Source: Lachnospiraceae bacterium MD335 (GTDB lineage: Bacteria > Bacillota > Clostridia > Lachnospirales > Lachnospiraceae). Taken from it: a stretch of 34,159 nt of DNA. The DNA is taken from positions 916,488-950,646 of the forward strand of contig KE159629.1 of the NCBI GenBank assembly GCA_000403335.2, read 5' to 3'. The notes beneath the pieces are model-generated. The model was not told the DNA's origin. It was given only the letters and a program-made list of their open reading frames with translations, and ran no database searches. Shown in pieces: positions 23,339 through 31,233 of the stretch. The first letter of the stretch is position 1, and each line of letters starts with the position of its first letter. The translations under genes were made by a program, and so were the position numbers.

Positions 23339-23878
23339 TTATTTCTTGTTCATGAAATCCCAATACGCCTGCATACTGTACTGGTAATATGCCGCCGTCT
23401 TTTTTTGGAGCAGCAGCTTCATGTCGCCAATCTGCTTTTGGAACATATCCATGAAATCCGTCCTATCATTTAATCCCATAGCCCCAGCCTCCATCGGAAG
23501 GGACGTAAAGCCTCCCAGCTTTTTTACACCCATATGTGCTTCCAAAGCACGCATTTCCACAACAGTCGCTGACTTGGGATTTACCTCGTTGATATGTATG
23601 GTCTTTTCAAATTCATCCCCATTCTCATCAACACCTTTTGCAATGATTGTCGGATCATCCTCTGTTGAATCTTCCGCATATTTGAGATAATAGGACAGCC
23701 CCGTGCCGTTCCCTCCCGTCCATATCATATCTTCATCAGAAAAAATATTATAGACTTTTGGTGTGCCTGCCACATTGTTCACCTGTGCCGCAAAACTCTT
23801 TCCAGCCGCATTCTGCTGTGCCTTTCTTGCACCCTGCCATGCCGGATATCCTGCTGTTCCTATTCCGTTAATATTCAT
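23339..23878 (-). CDS. GIG-type protein 1, unknown function
   Basis: A 179-residue soluble protein starting MNINGIGTAGYPAW, followed by a polar, alanine- and glutamine-rich stretch (KAQQNAAGKSFAAQV), a strand-rich middle (IIAKGVDENGDEFEKTIHINEVNPKSATVVEMRALEAHMG) and a helical end (FMDMFQKQIGDMKLLLQKKTAAYY). There is no signal peptide or membrane segment. The N-terminal signature recurs in the proteins at 24157 and 26102. TGGAGGATTTG precedes the start. It may be a non-classical export substrate, as N-termini of this sort are seen in flagellar-type secreted proteins, but this is a guess. Confidence 0.55.
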   Translation of the reverse strand: MNINGIGTAGYPAWQGARKAQQNAAGKSFAAQVNNVAGTPKVYNIFSDEDMIWTGGNGTGLSYYLKYAEDSTEDDPTIIAKGVDENGDEFEKTIHINEVNPKSATVVEMRALEAHMGVKKLGGFTSLPMEAGAMGLNDRTDFMDMFQKQIGDMKLLLQKKTAAYYQYSMQAYWDFMNKK

Positions 23879-23908
23879 TTTTTCAAATCCTCCATTATTT
23901 TTATTATT

Positions 23909-23964
23909 GCGGCCCCTCTGTCGTTCAGAGCCTCTCCGCTCCCTTGCAATAAGTCCGAGCAGTT
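23909..23964 (-). repeat. Conserved 5' leader of GIG-type gene 1
   Basis: Similar over about 55 bp to 24907-24964: GCGGCCC, TCTGTCG, TCAGAGCC, TCCGCTCCCTT, AATAAGTCCGA, CAGTT are shared. In the sense direction CTCTG and CAGAG form a small hairpin just before the ribosome-binding site. A weaker relative precedes the lipoprotein gene at 26055-26087. Confidence 0.5.
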
Positions 23965-24156
23965 CATTACTTTATAAATACATTTCACCTAACCTCCCCG
24001 GTCAAATGCCATGACCAACACCTCCCCCGCTCCATAATTCCCCAATCTGCCAGAACAATTACCCTCTGCGTCTCATTGGAGATATGAAACCCTAGAATTA
24101 TCTCCACCTCAATCTACTTAAAAAGTTTTTGAGTATTCGCCACAAAACTTGTATGC

Positions 24157-24879
24157 TCATTCAGCACATCCAAAAATGCCTATCGCTGTTCCTTTTTTGT
24201 AACCAAAACTCTTGAATGCCGCCAAAAACTTTTCTCTTGTCTGCTCCATTATTGATACTGCCGAATCCCGATATTCTGTGTCGAAAAGCTGAATCCTGTC
24301 TTGTATTTTTCCTTCATTTTGGGGATCGCTTCTATTGAAAAACCATGAACTGTCCGGATTTTCAAAGGCTTTGTTTGTCTGTTGACAGGTAATATATCCT
24401 TCCAGATTTGCCAGACGCATCTTAAAAGCCTCATCCAGTCCCGCCAAATCTTCTTCAAGCGTAAGAAACCTCTTCCCCGTAAGTTCATAAGAAACTTCAC
24501 GTTCTCCATTTTCATGTTCTTTCACGATTTCATGTTACCGGGACTCATATGTATCCATGATTGATTTCATTACATCTTCCACATTATAGTTTCCATCTTT
24601 TAATGTCTAGCTGCTGATTCCCCTCATTGCTGTATAATGTTCCCATGCTACCTCATTTGTATTTTGTATTGTCATCTCCCTTGCGTTGACATAATCCGAA
24701 TCAGTCCCAAATTTGTTTACCATTTCCCGCAGCATATTTCGTCCCTCATCAGAAATAGAGAGATTAACTGGCTGCTGCGTCACTTTTCTGCCTGCATTTG
24801 TTTCAGATACCTTTTCCTGCACATGATTTGCAACAGCCCCCATATAACAATAATTACTTCCAATTCCATTCACACTCAT
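24157..24879 (-). pseudogene. GIG-type protein 2, broken by two in-frame stops
   Basis: The frame starts MSVNGIGSNYCYMG at 24879 (after GGAGGATATTT) and continues in one frame to 24157, about 240 codons, with two stops: TAG at 24607-24609 and TAA at about 24532-24534. Between them the frame reads GNYNVEDVMKSIMDTYESR, and after them HEIVKEHENGEREVSYELTG, so coding character continues. The N-terminal part VNLSISDEGRNMLREM resembles the NISEEAFKNM stretch of the protein at 26102. Two different stop codons argue for decay, not recoding. Confidence 0.7.
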
Positions 24880-24906
24880 TTTTAAATATCCTCCATCTTT
24901 GATACA

Positions 24907-24964
24907 GCGGCCCATCTGTCGGTCAGAGCCGCATCCGCTCCCTTATAATAAGTCCGAACAGTTA
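24907..24964 (-). repeat. Conserved 5' leader of GIG-type gene 2
   Basis: Second copy of the leader described at 23909-23964; TCTG and CAGA arms remain paired although flanking bases differ. It ends about 30 bp before the start codon of the broken gene. Confidence 0.5.
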
Positions 24965-24974
24965 CTCTCGACAA

Positions 24975-24995
24975 AGGCGCATGGTTTTTGCGCCT
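24975..24995. terminator. Hairpin downstream of the DUF6033-like gene
   Basis: AGGCGCA (24975-24981) pairs with TGCGCCT (24989-24995) around a 7-nt loop. On the minus strand it follows the stop at 25017, with only a short TTTGTC tail, so termination would be partial. Confidence 0.45.
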
Positions 24996-25016
24996 CTGCC
25001 GGAAAAAAAATAATAT

Positions 25017-25679
25017 TTACGCCTTTAAATCGAAACCAGTCACTGTCGGTGCTGTAGACATGGCACTGTTACCCATACCGATTTTACTTATCAAATTCTC
25101 TGTAACTTTTCCCATATCTGTTCCCATTACAGTAATATCATACTGCCTGCCGTCTTTCTTTTCTTCCAGCTTTTCCTGCTCGGTCTTCTTTTCCTTATTC
25201 TTTTCAAGCAGCTTTTCCCATTCCTCTTTACGCTCTTTGTTTCTGGCCCTCGCCTCCTCAACCATTTTCTTGGATTCCTCTGTGCCAGGGTCAGCCTCAA
25301 AAACACCTACGCACTTTGTCGTAATACAGTCCTCGCTGTCTATGCTGATTTCCAAACTGACCAGCCTCGCCCCATTTTTAGCAGAATTTTCACATATCTT
25401 ATTGATACAGTCCGGCATTTGGGAAAGTGTATTCTCCAGCCATTCAGCCGTTTTGGGATTGGATGCCGCCTTCGAAAGCAGGCTTGAATTGATTGACACG
25501 GAACTGTCCTTTGTCGGTGTCAGGCAGGCATATTTATTATTCAGATATTCTGAATATTCCCTCCTGCTCCCGTATGTACTTTTCTTCTTCGTTTCCTTTC
25601 TTGATGCCTTTGCCTGCATTTCTTTTTCTGCGTCAGCCTGTTCCACATTGCTATAATTGTTTGTAATCTCCATTGCCAT
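25017..25679 (-). CDS. DUF6033-like protein
   Basis: A 220-residue soluble protein starting MAMEITNNYSNVEQAD. The segments REYSEYLNNKYACL, VSINSSLLSKAASNPKTAEWLENTL, and CVGVFEADPGTEESKKMVEEARARNKERKEEWEKLLEK match my memory of DUF6033 proteins of gut Clostridia. The third quarter is a highly charged helix (about residues 135-185). The ATG at 25679 follows AAGGAGGACG; the longer frame is not needed. It sits among the GIG-type genes and shares a distant V-x-I-N-x-S pattern with the protein at 26102. Confidence 0.65.
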   Translation of the reverse strand: MAMEITNNYSNVEQADAEKEMQAKASRKETKKKSTYGSRREYSEYLNNKYACLTPTKDSSVSINSSLLSKAASNPKTAEWLENTLSQMPDCINKICENSAKNGARLVSLEISIDSEDCITTKCVGVFEADPGTEESKKMVEEARARNKERKEEWEKLLEKNKEKKTEQEKLEEKKDGRQYDITVMGTDMGKVTENLISKIGMGNSAMSTAPTVTGFDLKA

Positions 25680-25771
25680 AATATCGTCCTCCTTAAAAAA
25701 CCTTACCCGCTCCTCACCTGTCAATCATAGCCACTATGCCCATAATGTTTATTCACCGGGCATTGCTTTTT

Positions 25772-26026
25772 TCAATCCGCACTCCCTTTATGCGGTTCCG
25801 CCGAAATGATCTCCTCCTGCACGTTGGATTCATCCGAATCCCCGTCCAGTTCATCTTCGTCAAGCTGCGGCTCCACCGCTATCGGGTCATCATCATAGAC
25901 CGCCGAGCCGTCATCCTCAATCTGATGCACGGCATCCGGGGCGGGGGTTCCCTGTGTGGTGCATCCGCTGATCGCGGGAATCATCATTGCCGTAATAAGT
26001 AATACTGATATTCTGCTGACATACAT
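25772..26026 (-). CDS. Small acidic lipoprotein
   Basis: Eighty-four residues. The signal sequence MYVSRISVLLITAMMIPAISGC ends in a clear lipobox (ISGC, cysteine 22), so the mature protein of about 62 residues is anchored to the outer face of the membrane. The mature part is very acidic (DEDELDGDSDESNVQEE) and probably disordered. GAGGAGGGC precedes the ATG. It lies between the DUF6033-like gene and the GIG-type gene 3 on the same strand. Confidence 0.7.
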   Translation of the reverse strand: MYVSRISVLLITAMMIPAISGCTTQGTPAPDAVHQIEDDGSAVYDDDPIAVEPQLDEDELDGDSDESNVQEEIISAEPHKGSAD

Positions 26027-26101
26027 TTTTCAAGCCCTCCTCTATAAATTGATGGAGCCGCCCATACCCTCTTGCGGTAAGTTCGGGCATGATGCCCACA
26101 T

Positions 26102-26779
26102 TTATCTGAGCAGCGAATCACCGCCTGCCACAGTTTCCGTCATGACATTAGCTTCATAGGCACTGGATGCCGCCGCCATCTGCCTTTCACCAGCCCATGC
26201 CTTTGCCAGCCTGCTTCTCTCCTGCTCCGCCTTTGCAACCTTTTCATCCAACATCTCCTGCTGCTGTCTCTTAGCCTGTGCCCGCTTTTCCAGATATTCC
26301 TCCATCAACTCCTTCTGCCTGTCCTTTTGCCCGCTTGTTTTCTTATAAAAACTATCCTGTGAACGTGCATAAAACTCTGAATCATTGTTAACAGACCATC
26401 CATCTGCCCTATAATCTTTGGCTGTGGCTCCTACCGTAATCACCAAAGAACAGTCTGGAGCCGGAGCGACAGAGCCAGTCATATCACGCCTGATTACAGA
26501 CAACATTTGTTCCCTATACTTTGGATCAGCTTTCATATTTTTAAATGCTTCCTCCGATATATTAACTGCTACATTTGCTATGGTTCTGTCTCGTGGTATT
26601 CTATCAAGTTCTGCATAAAATTCCTTCTTAAACAGCTCCATTTCTTCCGCTTCCGATAATTCCCGTGTACTGCCTGTTTTTTCCAGTGCAAACTTTTCCG
26701 TATTGTTCACATTTTTTGTGTTTCCCTTTGTTTCCACATTGTTCCGATAAAAATTCTGTCCTACTCCACTGATAGCCAT
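26102..26779 (-). CDS. GIG-type protein 3, unknown function
   Basis: A 225-residue soluble protein starting MAISGVGQNFYRNN. After a polar linker comes a mixed domain (TIANVAVNISEEAFKNMKADPKYREQMLSVIRRDM, SLVITVGATAKDYRADGWSVN, about residues 65-130), then a long charged helix (KKTSGQKDRQKELMEEYLEKRAQAKRQQQEM, about 145-195). Only 53 bp separate it from the kinase stop, with no obvious promoter, so it is probably co-transcribed with the two-component genes. GGAGGATT precedes the start. The central domain faintly resembles that of the DUF6033-like neighbour. Confidence 0.6.
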   Translation of the reverse strand: MAISGVGQNFYRNNVETKGNTKNVNNTEKFALEKTGSTRELSEAEEMELFKKEFYAELDRIPRDRTIANVAVNISEEAFKNMKADPKYREQMLSVIRRDMTGSVAPAPDCSLVITVGATAKDYRADGWSVNNDSEFYARSQDSFYKKTSGQKDRQKELMEEYLEKRAQAKRQQQEMLDEKVAKAEQERSRLAKAWAGERQMAAASSAYEANVMTETVAGGDSLLR

Positions 26780-26832
26780 TTTTTAATCCTCCACTTTAAT
26801 CTATTTTCGAGTTTCATTTCATGCATAGCCAT

Positions 26833-28245
26833 TTACTTATCTTCTCCCGTCTCCCCCTGCTGCAGCATGACTGTCACATGGAACACATCCCCTTTCACTT
26901 TTATATTTACACCGCCGAAATACTTCTCTGCCACATCACGCACGTTCTCCAGCCCAATCCCATGTTCCGCAATAATCCCCGGCAGGATACTCTGTTTCGT
27001 TGTCGGAAGAGCCAGACCTCCGTCCGTCTGCACAGGTACAGTCCCGTCAAAGCTATTCTCAACCTCCAGCAATAAAAACTGCTTTTTTTGCTTTAACGAA
27101 AGGTGTATAAATCCTTTACCTGTTTCCAGTTTTTCACAGGCTTCAATAGCATTATCCAAAAGATTGTTCAGGATGATTCCCATATCAAACACAGGGATTT
27201 CCCCTCCATACCGGAAATCTGCATCAAACCGGATTCCTGCCTTTTCCGCCCTGCGGCATTTGTCATTGATGATGACATCTGTGACCGCATTTCCCGTCAC
27301 ATACTTATATTCCAGTTCCTGCATGGTTTCGTCCATCCGCCGTACATAGTCCTCTATTTCCCCATACTCCCCGGCTCCTGCCAGTCCTTTGATATTTGCC
27401 ATATGGTTCTTCATCTCGTGCCGCACCTTTCGGATGCTTCCATAGAAATTCTCCGCTTCCTCCAGACGCTTCTTCATTGCCTTAACCTGCTGTTCCTCTA
27501 TAAAATGTTTCTGCCTCTCAGCAAGCAGGATGCGGTATTGCTGCCAGAAATAAATCAATGCGGCTTCCCCTATGAAAATAAGCACTGCTATCATTGGAAC
27601 TTCCCAAAGCAAATCCGGCTTTTTATCAAAAAAATTGAAAAACTCTTCCTCTATCTTTACAGTAATCAGCCCACTGATGATTCTTGTAATCATGCTCCCG
27701 ACAAAATTCAGAATGGAAAGCAGGATAACATCCTGCCAGGCCATTATGGCTGCATCCTTCATAAATCTGTACAAAATAAGCGCCATTGCCACAAATAATA
27801 CCGAATAAGCAAATATCAAACAGAACATCCCAACCGCCATACAGCAATCCACTTCTTGCTGATAACTATTCTGCAAAAAATCAATCCTTTTCATCATCAC
27901 GCTCATTATTTTCATGTAGATGCTGTTTGCAATCAGGAAACCCAGGCAATGAAGGTTATAAAAAGCGAGCATCACAAATACTGCTTTTCCAATCTGCTTT
28001 TTATAACATATCCCGGCATAACCCATTATTACGAAAGCAGAAACGCCATACCGCACCCATCCGGCACACGGAAGGAATCCAATCCCTATATTGGCAAGGA
28101 TAAACAGCACTGCCGCAATGCCATCCCTTTTTGATTTTTTCTCCCTGAAAGCCGCCGCCCACAAAACAAGGAACATTACAGCTTGTATGGCAATCTTCCA
28201 AATATCCAATATACCGTTTATCATTTCAAACGCTGGCTGGCTCAT
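26833..28245 (-). CDS. AgrC-like sensor histidine kinase
   Basis: A 470-residue kinase. The first 240 residues are a multi-helix membrane sensor (about six helices) as in AgrC and ComD. The dimerization helix carries the phospho-accepting histidine in RKVRHEMKNHMANIKGL (H276), followed by a GHKL ATPase with N-box NNLLDNAIEA (N365) and G-box HGIGLENV (about 429-435). Such kinases usually sense peptides or other small signals, but no precursor peptide or AgrB-type processing enzyme is seen nearby. The ATG overlaps the stop of the regulator gene (ATGA). Confidence 0.9.
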   Translation of the reverse strand: MSQPAFEMINGILDIWKIAIQAVMFLVLWAAAFREKKSKRDGIAAVLFILANIGIGFLPCAGWVRYGVSAFVIMGYAGICYKKQIGKAVFVMLAFYNLHCLGFLIANSIYMKIMSVMMKRIDFLQNSYQQEVDCCMAVGMFCLIFAYSVLFVAMALILYRFMKDAAIMAWQDVILLSILNFVGSMITRIISGLITVKIEEEFFNFFDKKPDLLWEVPMIAVLIFIGEAALIYFWQQYRILLAERQKHFIEEQQVKAMKKRLEEAENFYGSIRKVRHEMKNHMANIKGLAGAGEYGEIEDYVRRMDETMQELEYKYVTGNAVTDVIINDKCRRAEKAGIRFDADFRYGGEIPVFDMGIILNNLLDNAIEACEKLETGKGFIHLSLKQKKQFLLLEVENSFDGTVPVQTDGGLALPTTKQSILPGIIAEHGIGLENVRDVAEKYFGGVNIKVKGDVFHVTVMLQQGETGEDK

Positions 28246-28973
28246 AGGCTTTCCTCCGAAATGTAATCCATGTATGCCTGCACAAAGCCGTCATATTTAT
28301 ACCTTGAAAGCAGCAGCTTATCCCCGTTCGCCATCCTTACCTCCGTCTTATCGTAACCCTCCACATGGAAAAGGTTGATAAGGTATCCCCGGTGGATGCG
28401 GTAGAACTGCCCCGCCAGCTCCTCCTCCAAATCCCCGATCTTCGCATAGTATTCGATATTCCCGTCTTTCAGGTACAGGATGATATTGTGGTTCCGGCTT
28501 TCCATGTAGTAAATGTCATTAAACGGTATCGCCTTTCCCTCGCCGCCATACTGGATCACAAGTTTTTTCTTCCGCTGCTCCGCCTCCGATACGATCTGCC
28601 CCGCCGCCCGTCCGAACACCTCTGCAAATTTCTGTTCGTCCACGGGCTTTACCAGATACTGGAACGCCCCTACGTCAAATGCGTCATACACATATTTTTC
28701 ATACCCTGTTACAAAAATGATGATGGGCTGTTTCTGCGCCTCCATGCCCCGGATATGCCTTGCCAGCCCCATGCCATCCATACCTGCGCTAGAGCCTCCC
28801 ATCTCTATGTCCAGAAATATAATGTCATGCTCCTTACCGTCCGAAAGGTACGCATCGGCAGAGGCATATTCCGTGATGCCGCACTCCCCTCCCTGCTTTT
28901 TGATGAGCGAAACAAGGTAAGACCTTATATTTTTTTCATCATCACACACCGCAATTTTTATCGTTTCTGCCAC
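28242..28973 (-). CDS. LytTR-family response regulator
   Basis: A 243-residue AgrA/LytR-type regulator. The receiver domain (1-125) has acidic DD at 11-12, phospho-acceptor D55 in IIFLDIEM and K109 in YLVKP. The LytTR DNA-binding domain covers about 140-240 (GKAIPFNDIYYMESRNHNIILYLKDG, FYRIHRGYLINL). It starts at a GTG whose ribosome-binding site is GAGGACTGGAG. Direct repeats 21 bp apart lie upstream (29029-29056), so it probably controls its own operon. Confidence 0.92.
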   Translation of the reverse strand: MAETIKIAVCDDEKNIRSYLVSLIKKQGGECGITEYASADAYLSDGKEHDIIFLDIEMGGSSAGMDGMGLARHIRGMEAQKQPIIIFVTGYEKYVYDAFDVGAFQYLVKPVDEQKFAEVFGRAAGQIVSEAEQRKKKLVIQYGGEGKAIPFNDIYYMESRNHNIILYLKDGNIEYYAKIGDLEEELAGQFYRIHRGYLINLFHVEGYDKTEVRMANGDKLLLSRYKYDGFVQAYMDYISEESL

Positions 28974-29020
28974 CTCCAGTCCTCAACTAACTTATCGGAA
29001 AAATAAGGGCGATTTCTAAC

Positions 29021-29060
29021 GTCTACTTCGTGAATGGTTAATCTGGCTACGTGAATCGCA
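29021..29060 (-). promoter_or_regulatory. Candidate LytTR binding site
   Basis: CGTGAAT occurs at 29029-29035 and again at 29050-29056, exactly 21 bp apart, with extra matches around (CTACTTCGTGAATGG and GGCTACGTGAATCG). Paired 9-bp direct repeats with two-turn spacing are the known site form for this regulator class. On the minus strand a weak TTAGAA / GATAAG pair with 17-bp spacing follows. Confidence 0.55.
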
Positions 29061-29213
29061 GATTTTTTGTTTTTGAAAGCCCAAATCAGCCCTAAAGTTT
29101 TTCGCCATTCGTCCGATATAGTGGAAACGCGAACCGCCGTGTAAGCATATTAACTCTGATTTCCCCGCTTTCCAAGCGGTTTCTGCTGTTAGACGTGCCT
29201 GCGGAAATGGCAG

Positions 29214-29252
29214 ACCGCCGCATATGGCGGATGAAGGCCATAGTGCGGCGGT
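29214..29252. terminator. Strong stem-loop between the AraC operon and the two-component operon
   Basis: ACCGCCGCA pairs with TGCGGCGGT, and inside it TATGGC pairs with GCCATA (one unpaired G). The plus-strand side is followed by TTGTCTTTT. It lies 19 bp past the DUF2000 stop and may end that operon in spite of a weak minus-strand T tail. Confidence 0.5.
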
Positions 29253-29270
29253 TTGTCTTTTGTGTATCCT

Positions 29271-29693
29271 TTATCTCAGCAGCGCCATACTTCCTGTCAA
29301 TTTATTAACCTTCTTTTTCGCACCACAGATGGCAATACCAAAATAATTCAGCTCCGTTTCTGAAACATCCTTCATCTTTTCAATAAACTCATCATAGGTC
29401 TTACACCCCTGCGCAAGGTCTGAAAAATCCACCACCGTCAAATCCGAAAACTCCGGCTCATACAGCTTTTCACGGATAGACTTGATCACCTCCACATTGC
29501 CCTTTAAGATCGGCACCGGGAATTCAATGATCCCCAAATGCCCGTTGCCCGTCCTGTCATACACATCCGCGCCTACGACCTCCGGCATCTGCTTCCCCAG
29601 CGTGATGCCCATGATTGCCGCCGTGTTCGCTATGATGCCAAGCGGCAGGTTCTCATCAATCACCATGACACATTTTTCATTCTGTAAATCCAT
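29271..29693 (-). CDS. DUF2000 family protein
   Basis: A 140-residue protein with the DUF2000 pattern: KCVMVIDENLPLGIIANTAAIMGITLGK at the start, then VGADVYDRTGNGHLGIIEFPVPILKG, and YFGIAICGAKKKVNKLTGSMALLR at the end. The fold resembles peptidyl-tRNA hydrolase-like domains, but the function is unknown. Last gene of the AraC-EamA-GNAT operon, 3 bp after the gene before it. Confidence 0.85.
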   Translation of the reverse strand: MDLQNEKCVMVIDENLPLGIIANTAAIMGITLGKQMPEVVGADVYDRTGNGHLGIIEFPVPILKGNVEVIKSIREKLYEPEFSDLTVVDFSDLAQGCKTYDEFIEKMKDVSETELNYFGIAICGAKKKVNKLTGSMALLR

Positions 29694-29696
29694 TTT

Positions 29697-30341
29697 CTAT
29701 TCCTCTTTTCCGGAGGATTTCTCCTCCTGATTTTTTTGATAACAGCGGTAGAGATAGGCCCTGCGAAAGCCCAGCCGCCCATACTGCTCCGGCAGTTCTT
29801 CCCTCCCCGGAATATCTGCCAGTATCCTTACGATTCCATTTGCCGCTGCAAACCGCAGGATGTCCTCCAAGCCTATATCCGGCAGGTTCCCATCCGGCAG
29901 GAATAAAAGTCCCTGACGCTTTATCCCGACAACCATCTCTCCCGCCATGACATATTCCGTCCCGCCGTTCCCACTTTTCAAAAACAGCTCACCCTGCATT
30001 TTCCCTTCCATGCACAGTTTTCCGGCATCCCCCGTTAAATTCCATTCACCGACCACGCCGCATTTTTCCAGCCCGTACCCATTGTCCGTAAGGATGGAAC
30101 TCAGGTGGTAATTGGTATGCTCCACGATGCGGAACACACACCCTGCCCCGCACTGGCGGCTGATTTCCTCGCACCTGCGGATGTTCTGCGGGATATCCCC
30201 TTCCGAAAACTTGTAATACAGCGGATAGACCAGAAGCTGTCCTTCCATTCTTTTCAGCACCCATCCCCGGCAGATTAAAGTTTCCTTGTTGGGGAACAGG
30301 CTGATGATCTGCTCCTCCGTCCTTATCGCAGGCTCATTCAT
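29697..30341 (-). CDS. GNAT-like acetyltransferase
   Basis: A 214-residue protein starting MNEPAIRTEEQII. The C-terminal LPDIGLEDILRFAAANGIVRILADIP and YGRLGFRRAYLYRCYQK follow the motif B and closing strand of GNAT enzymes, whereas the acetyl-CoA motif is not obvious. The N-terminal half may be a diverged second domain. The start overlaps the EamA stop by 8 bp. The combination with EamA, AraC and DUF2000 recurs in Clostridia as I recall; the substrate is unknown. Confidence 0.7.
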   Translation of the reverse strand: MNEPAIRTEEQIISLFPNKETLICRGWVLKRMEGQLLVYPLYYKFSEGDIPQNIRRCEEISRQCGAGCVFRIVEHTNYHLSSILTDNGYGLEKCGVVGEWNLTGDAGKLCMEGKMQGELFLKSGNGGTEYVMAGEMVVGIKRQGLLFLPDGNLPDIGLEDILRFAAANGIVRILADIPGREELPEQYGRLGFRRAYLYRCYQKNQEEKSSGKEE

Positions 30342-31233
30342 TGTTCCCACTCCCCTTCCCGTTATATTCAGAAAGGAAAAGCCCCGCAACCGCCAAAACC
30401 GTCCCCATCATGGAAACCCACGTCACCGGCTCCTTCAGCACCAGCACGGAAGTCACCACCGTTATGACAGGAACCATGTAAATATAAACGCTGGTCTTGA
30501 CCGCACCAAGCACTTTTACCGCAAGGTTCCATGTGACAAAGCAGAGTGCGGACGCCCCCAGTCCAAGATACAGGATATTGAGCAGATGCGTTACATCCGC
30601 AAACCGTTCCAACCCAATTTCAAAATCGAAAAGGAACAATGCCGGAACCATGAACAAAATTCCATAAAAGAACGTTCTCCGCGTGGTGAGTATGACCGGG
30701 TAACCGAAACTGCTGATCTTCCTTGTCAGTATGGAATAACACGCCCACACAAAAGCCGCAAGGACTGCCAACAAATCCCCCATCGGATTCAGTTCCAGTT
30801 TAGAGCCATTAAAGCTGATCAGCAGGGCACCCGCCATCGCCACCACAAAGCCTATGAAAAAATTTGCCCGCAGCTTCCCTTCCGATTTCAAGAACAGGCG
30901 TGACAGGATTGCCGTGAAAAACGGTGCAACCGAGATGACGACTCCCACGTTGGACGCCATCGTATATGTAAGCGCGATATTCTCCAGCAGGTAATATAAG
31001 CATATCCCGCACAGTCCCGCCAGCACAAAAGTCAGCTCCTGCTTACGCTCCACTCCCTTCATACGGTGCGAGCAAACCAAAAAGAGCGCCGCAAAACCCA
31101 TGACAAAGCGGAAGAACAGGATTTCCACTGGCTTAAAATCCGTAAGCAGGACTTTGGTGGATATGAATGTCGTCCCCCATATGATGATGGTGAACAGCGC
31201 CGCCGGATGCCCAGCCGTTCTCCTATTCCACAT
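30334..31233 (-). CDS. EamA-family (DMT) transporter
   Basis: A 299-residue membrane protein with ten predicted helices in two EamA repeats (about residues 8-138 and 152-290). Motifs typical of the family are WGTTFISTKVLL near the start, YYLLENIALTYTMASNVGVVISVAPFFTAIL in repeat 1, and GASALCFVTWNLAVKVLGAVKTSVYIYMVPVITVV in repeat 2. It would export metabolites such as amino acids across the cytoplasmic membrane. The start directly follows the AraC stop. Confidence 0.92.
   Translation of the reverse strand: MWNRRTAGHPAALFTIIIWGTTFISTKVLLTDFKPVEILFFRFVMGFAALFLVCSHRMKGVERKQELTFVLAGLCGICLYYLLENIALTYTMASNVGVVISVAPFFTAILSRLFLKSEGKLRANFFIGFVVAMAGALLISFNGSKLELNPMGDLLAVLAAFVWACYSILTRKISSFGYPVILTTRRTFFYGILFMVPALFLFDFEIGLERFADVTHLLNILYLGLGASALCFVTWNLAVKVLGAVKTSVYIYMVPVITVVTSVLVLKEPVTWVSMMGTVLAVAGLFLSEYNGKGSGNNE

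Noticed and set aside
28365-29006. Plus-strand frame of 213 codons opposite the response regulator
   Set aside because: Antisense shadow of a clear receiver-LytTR gene, with no ribosome-binding site.
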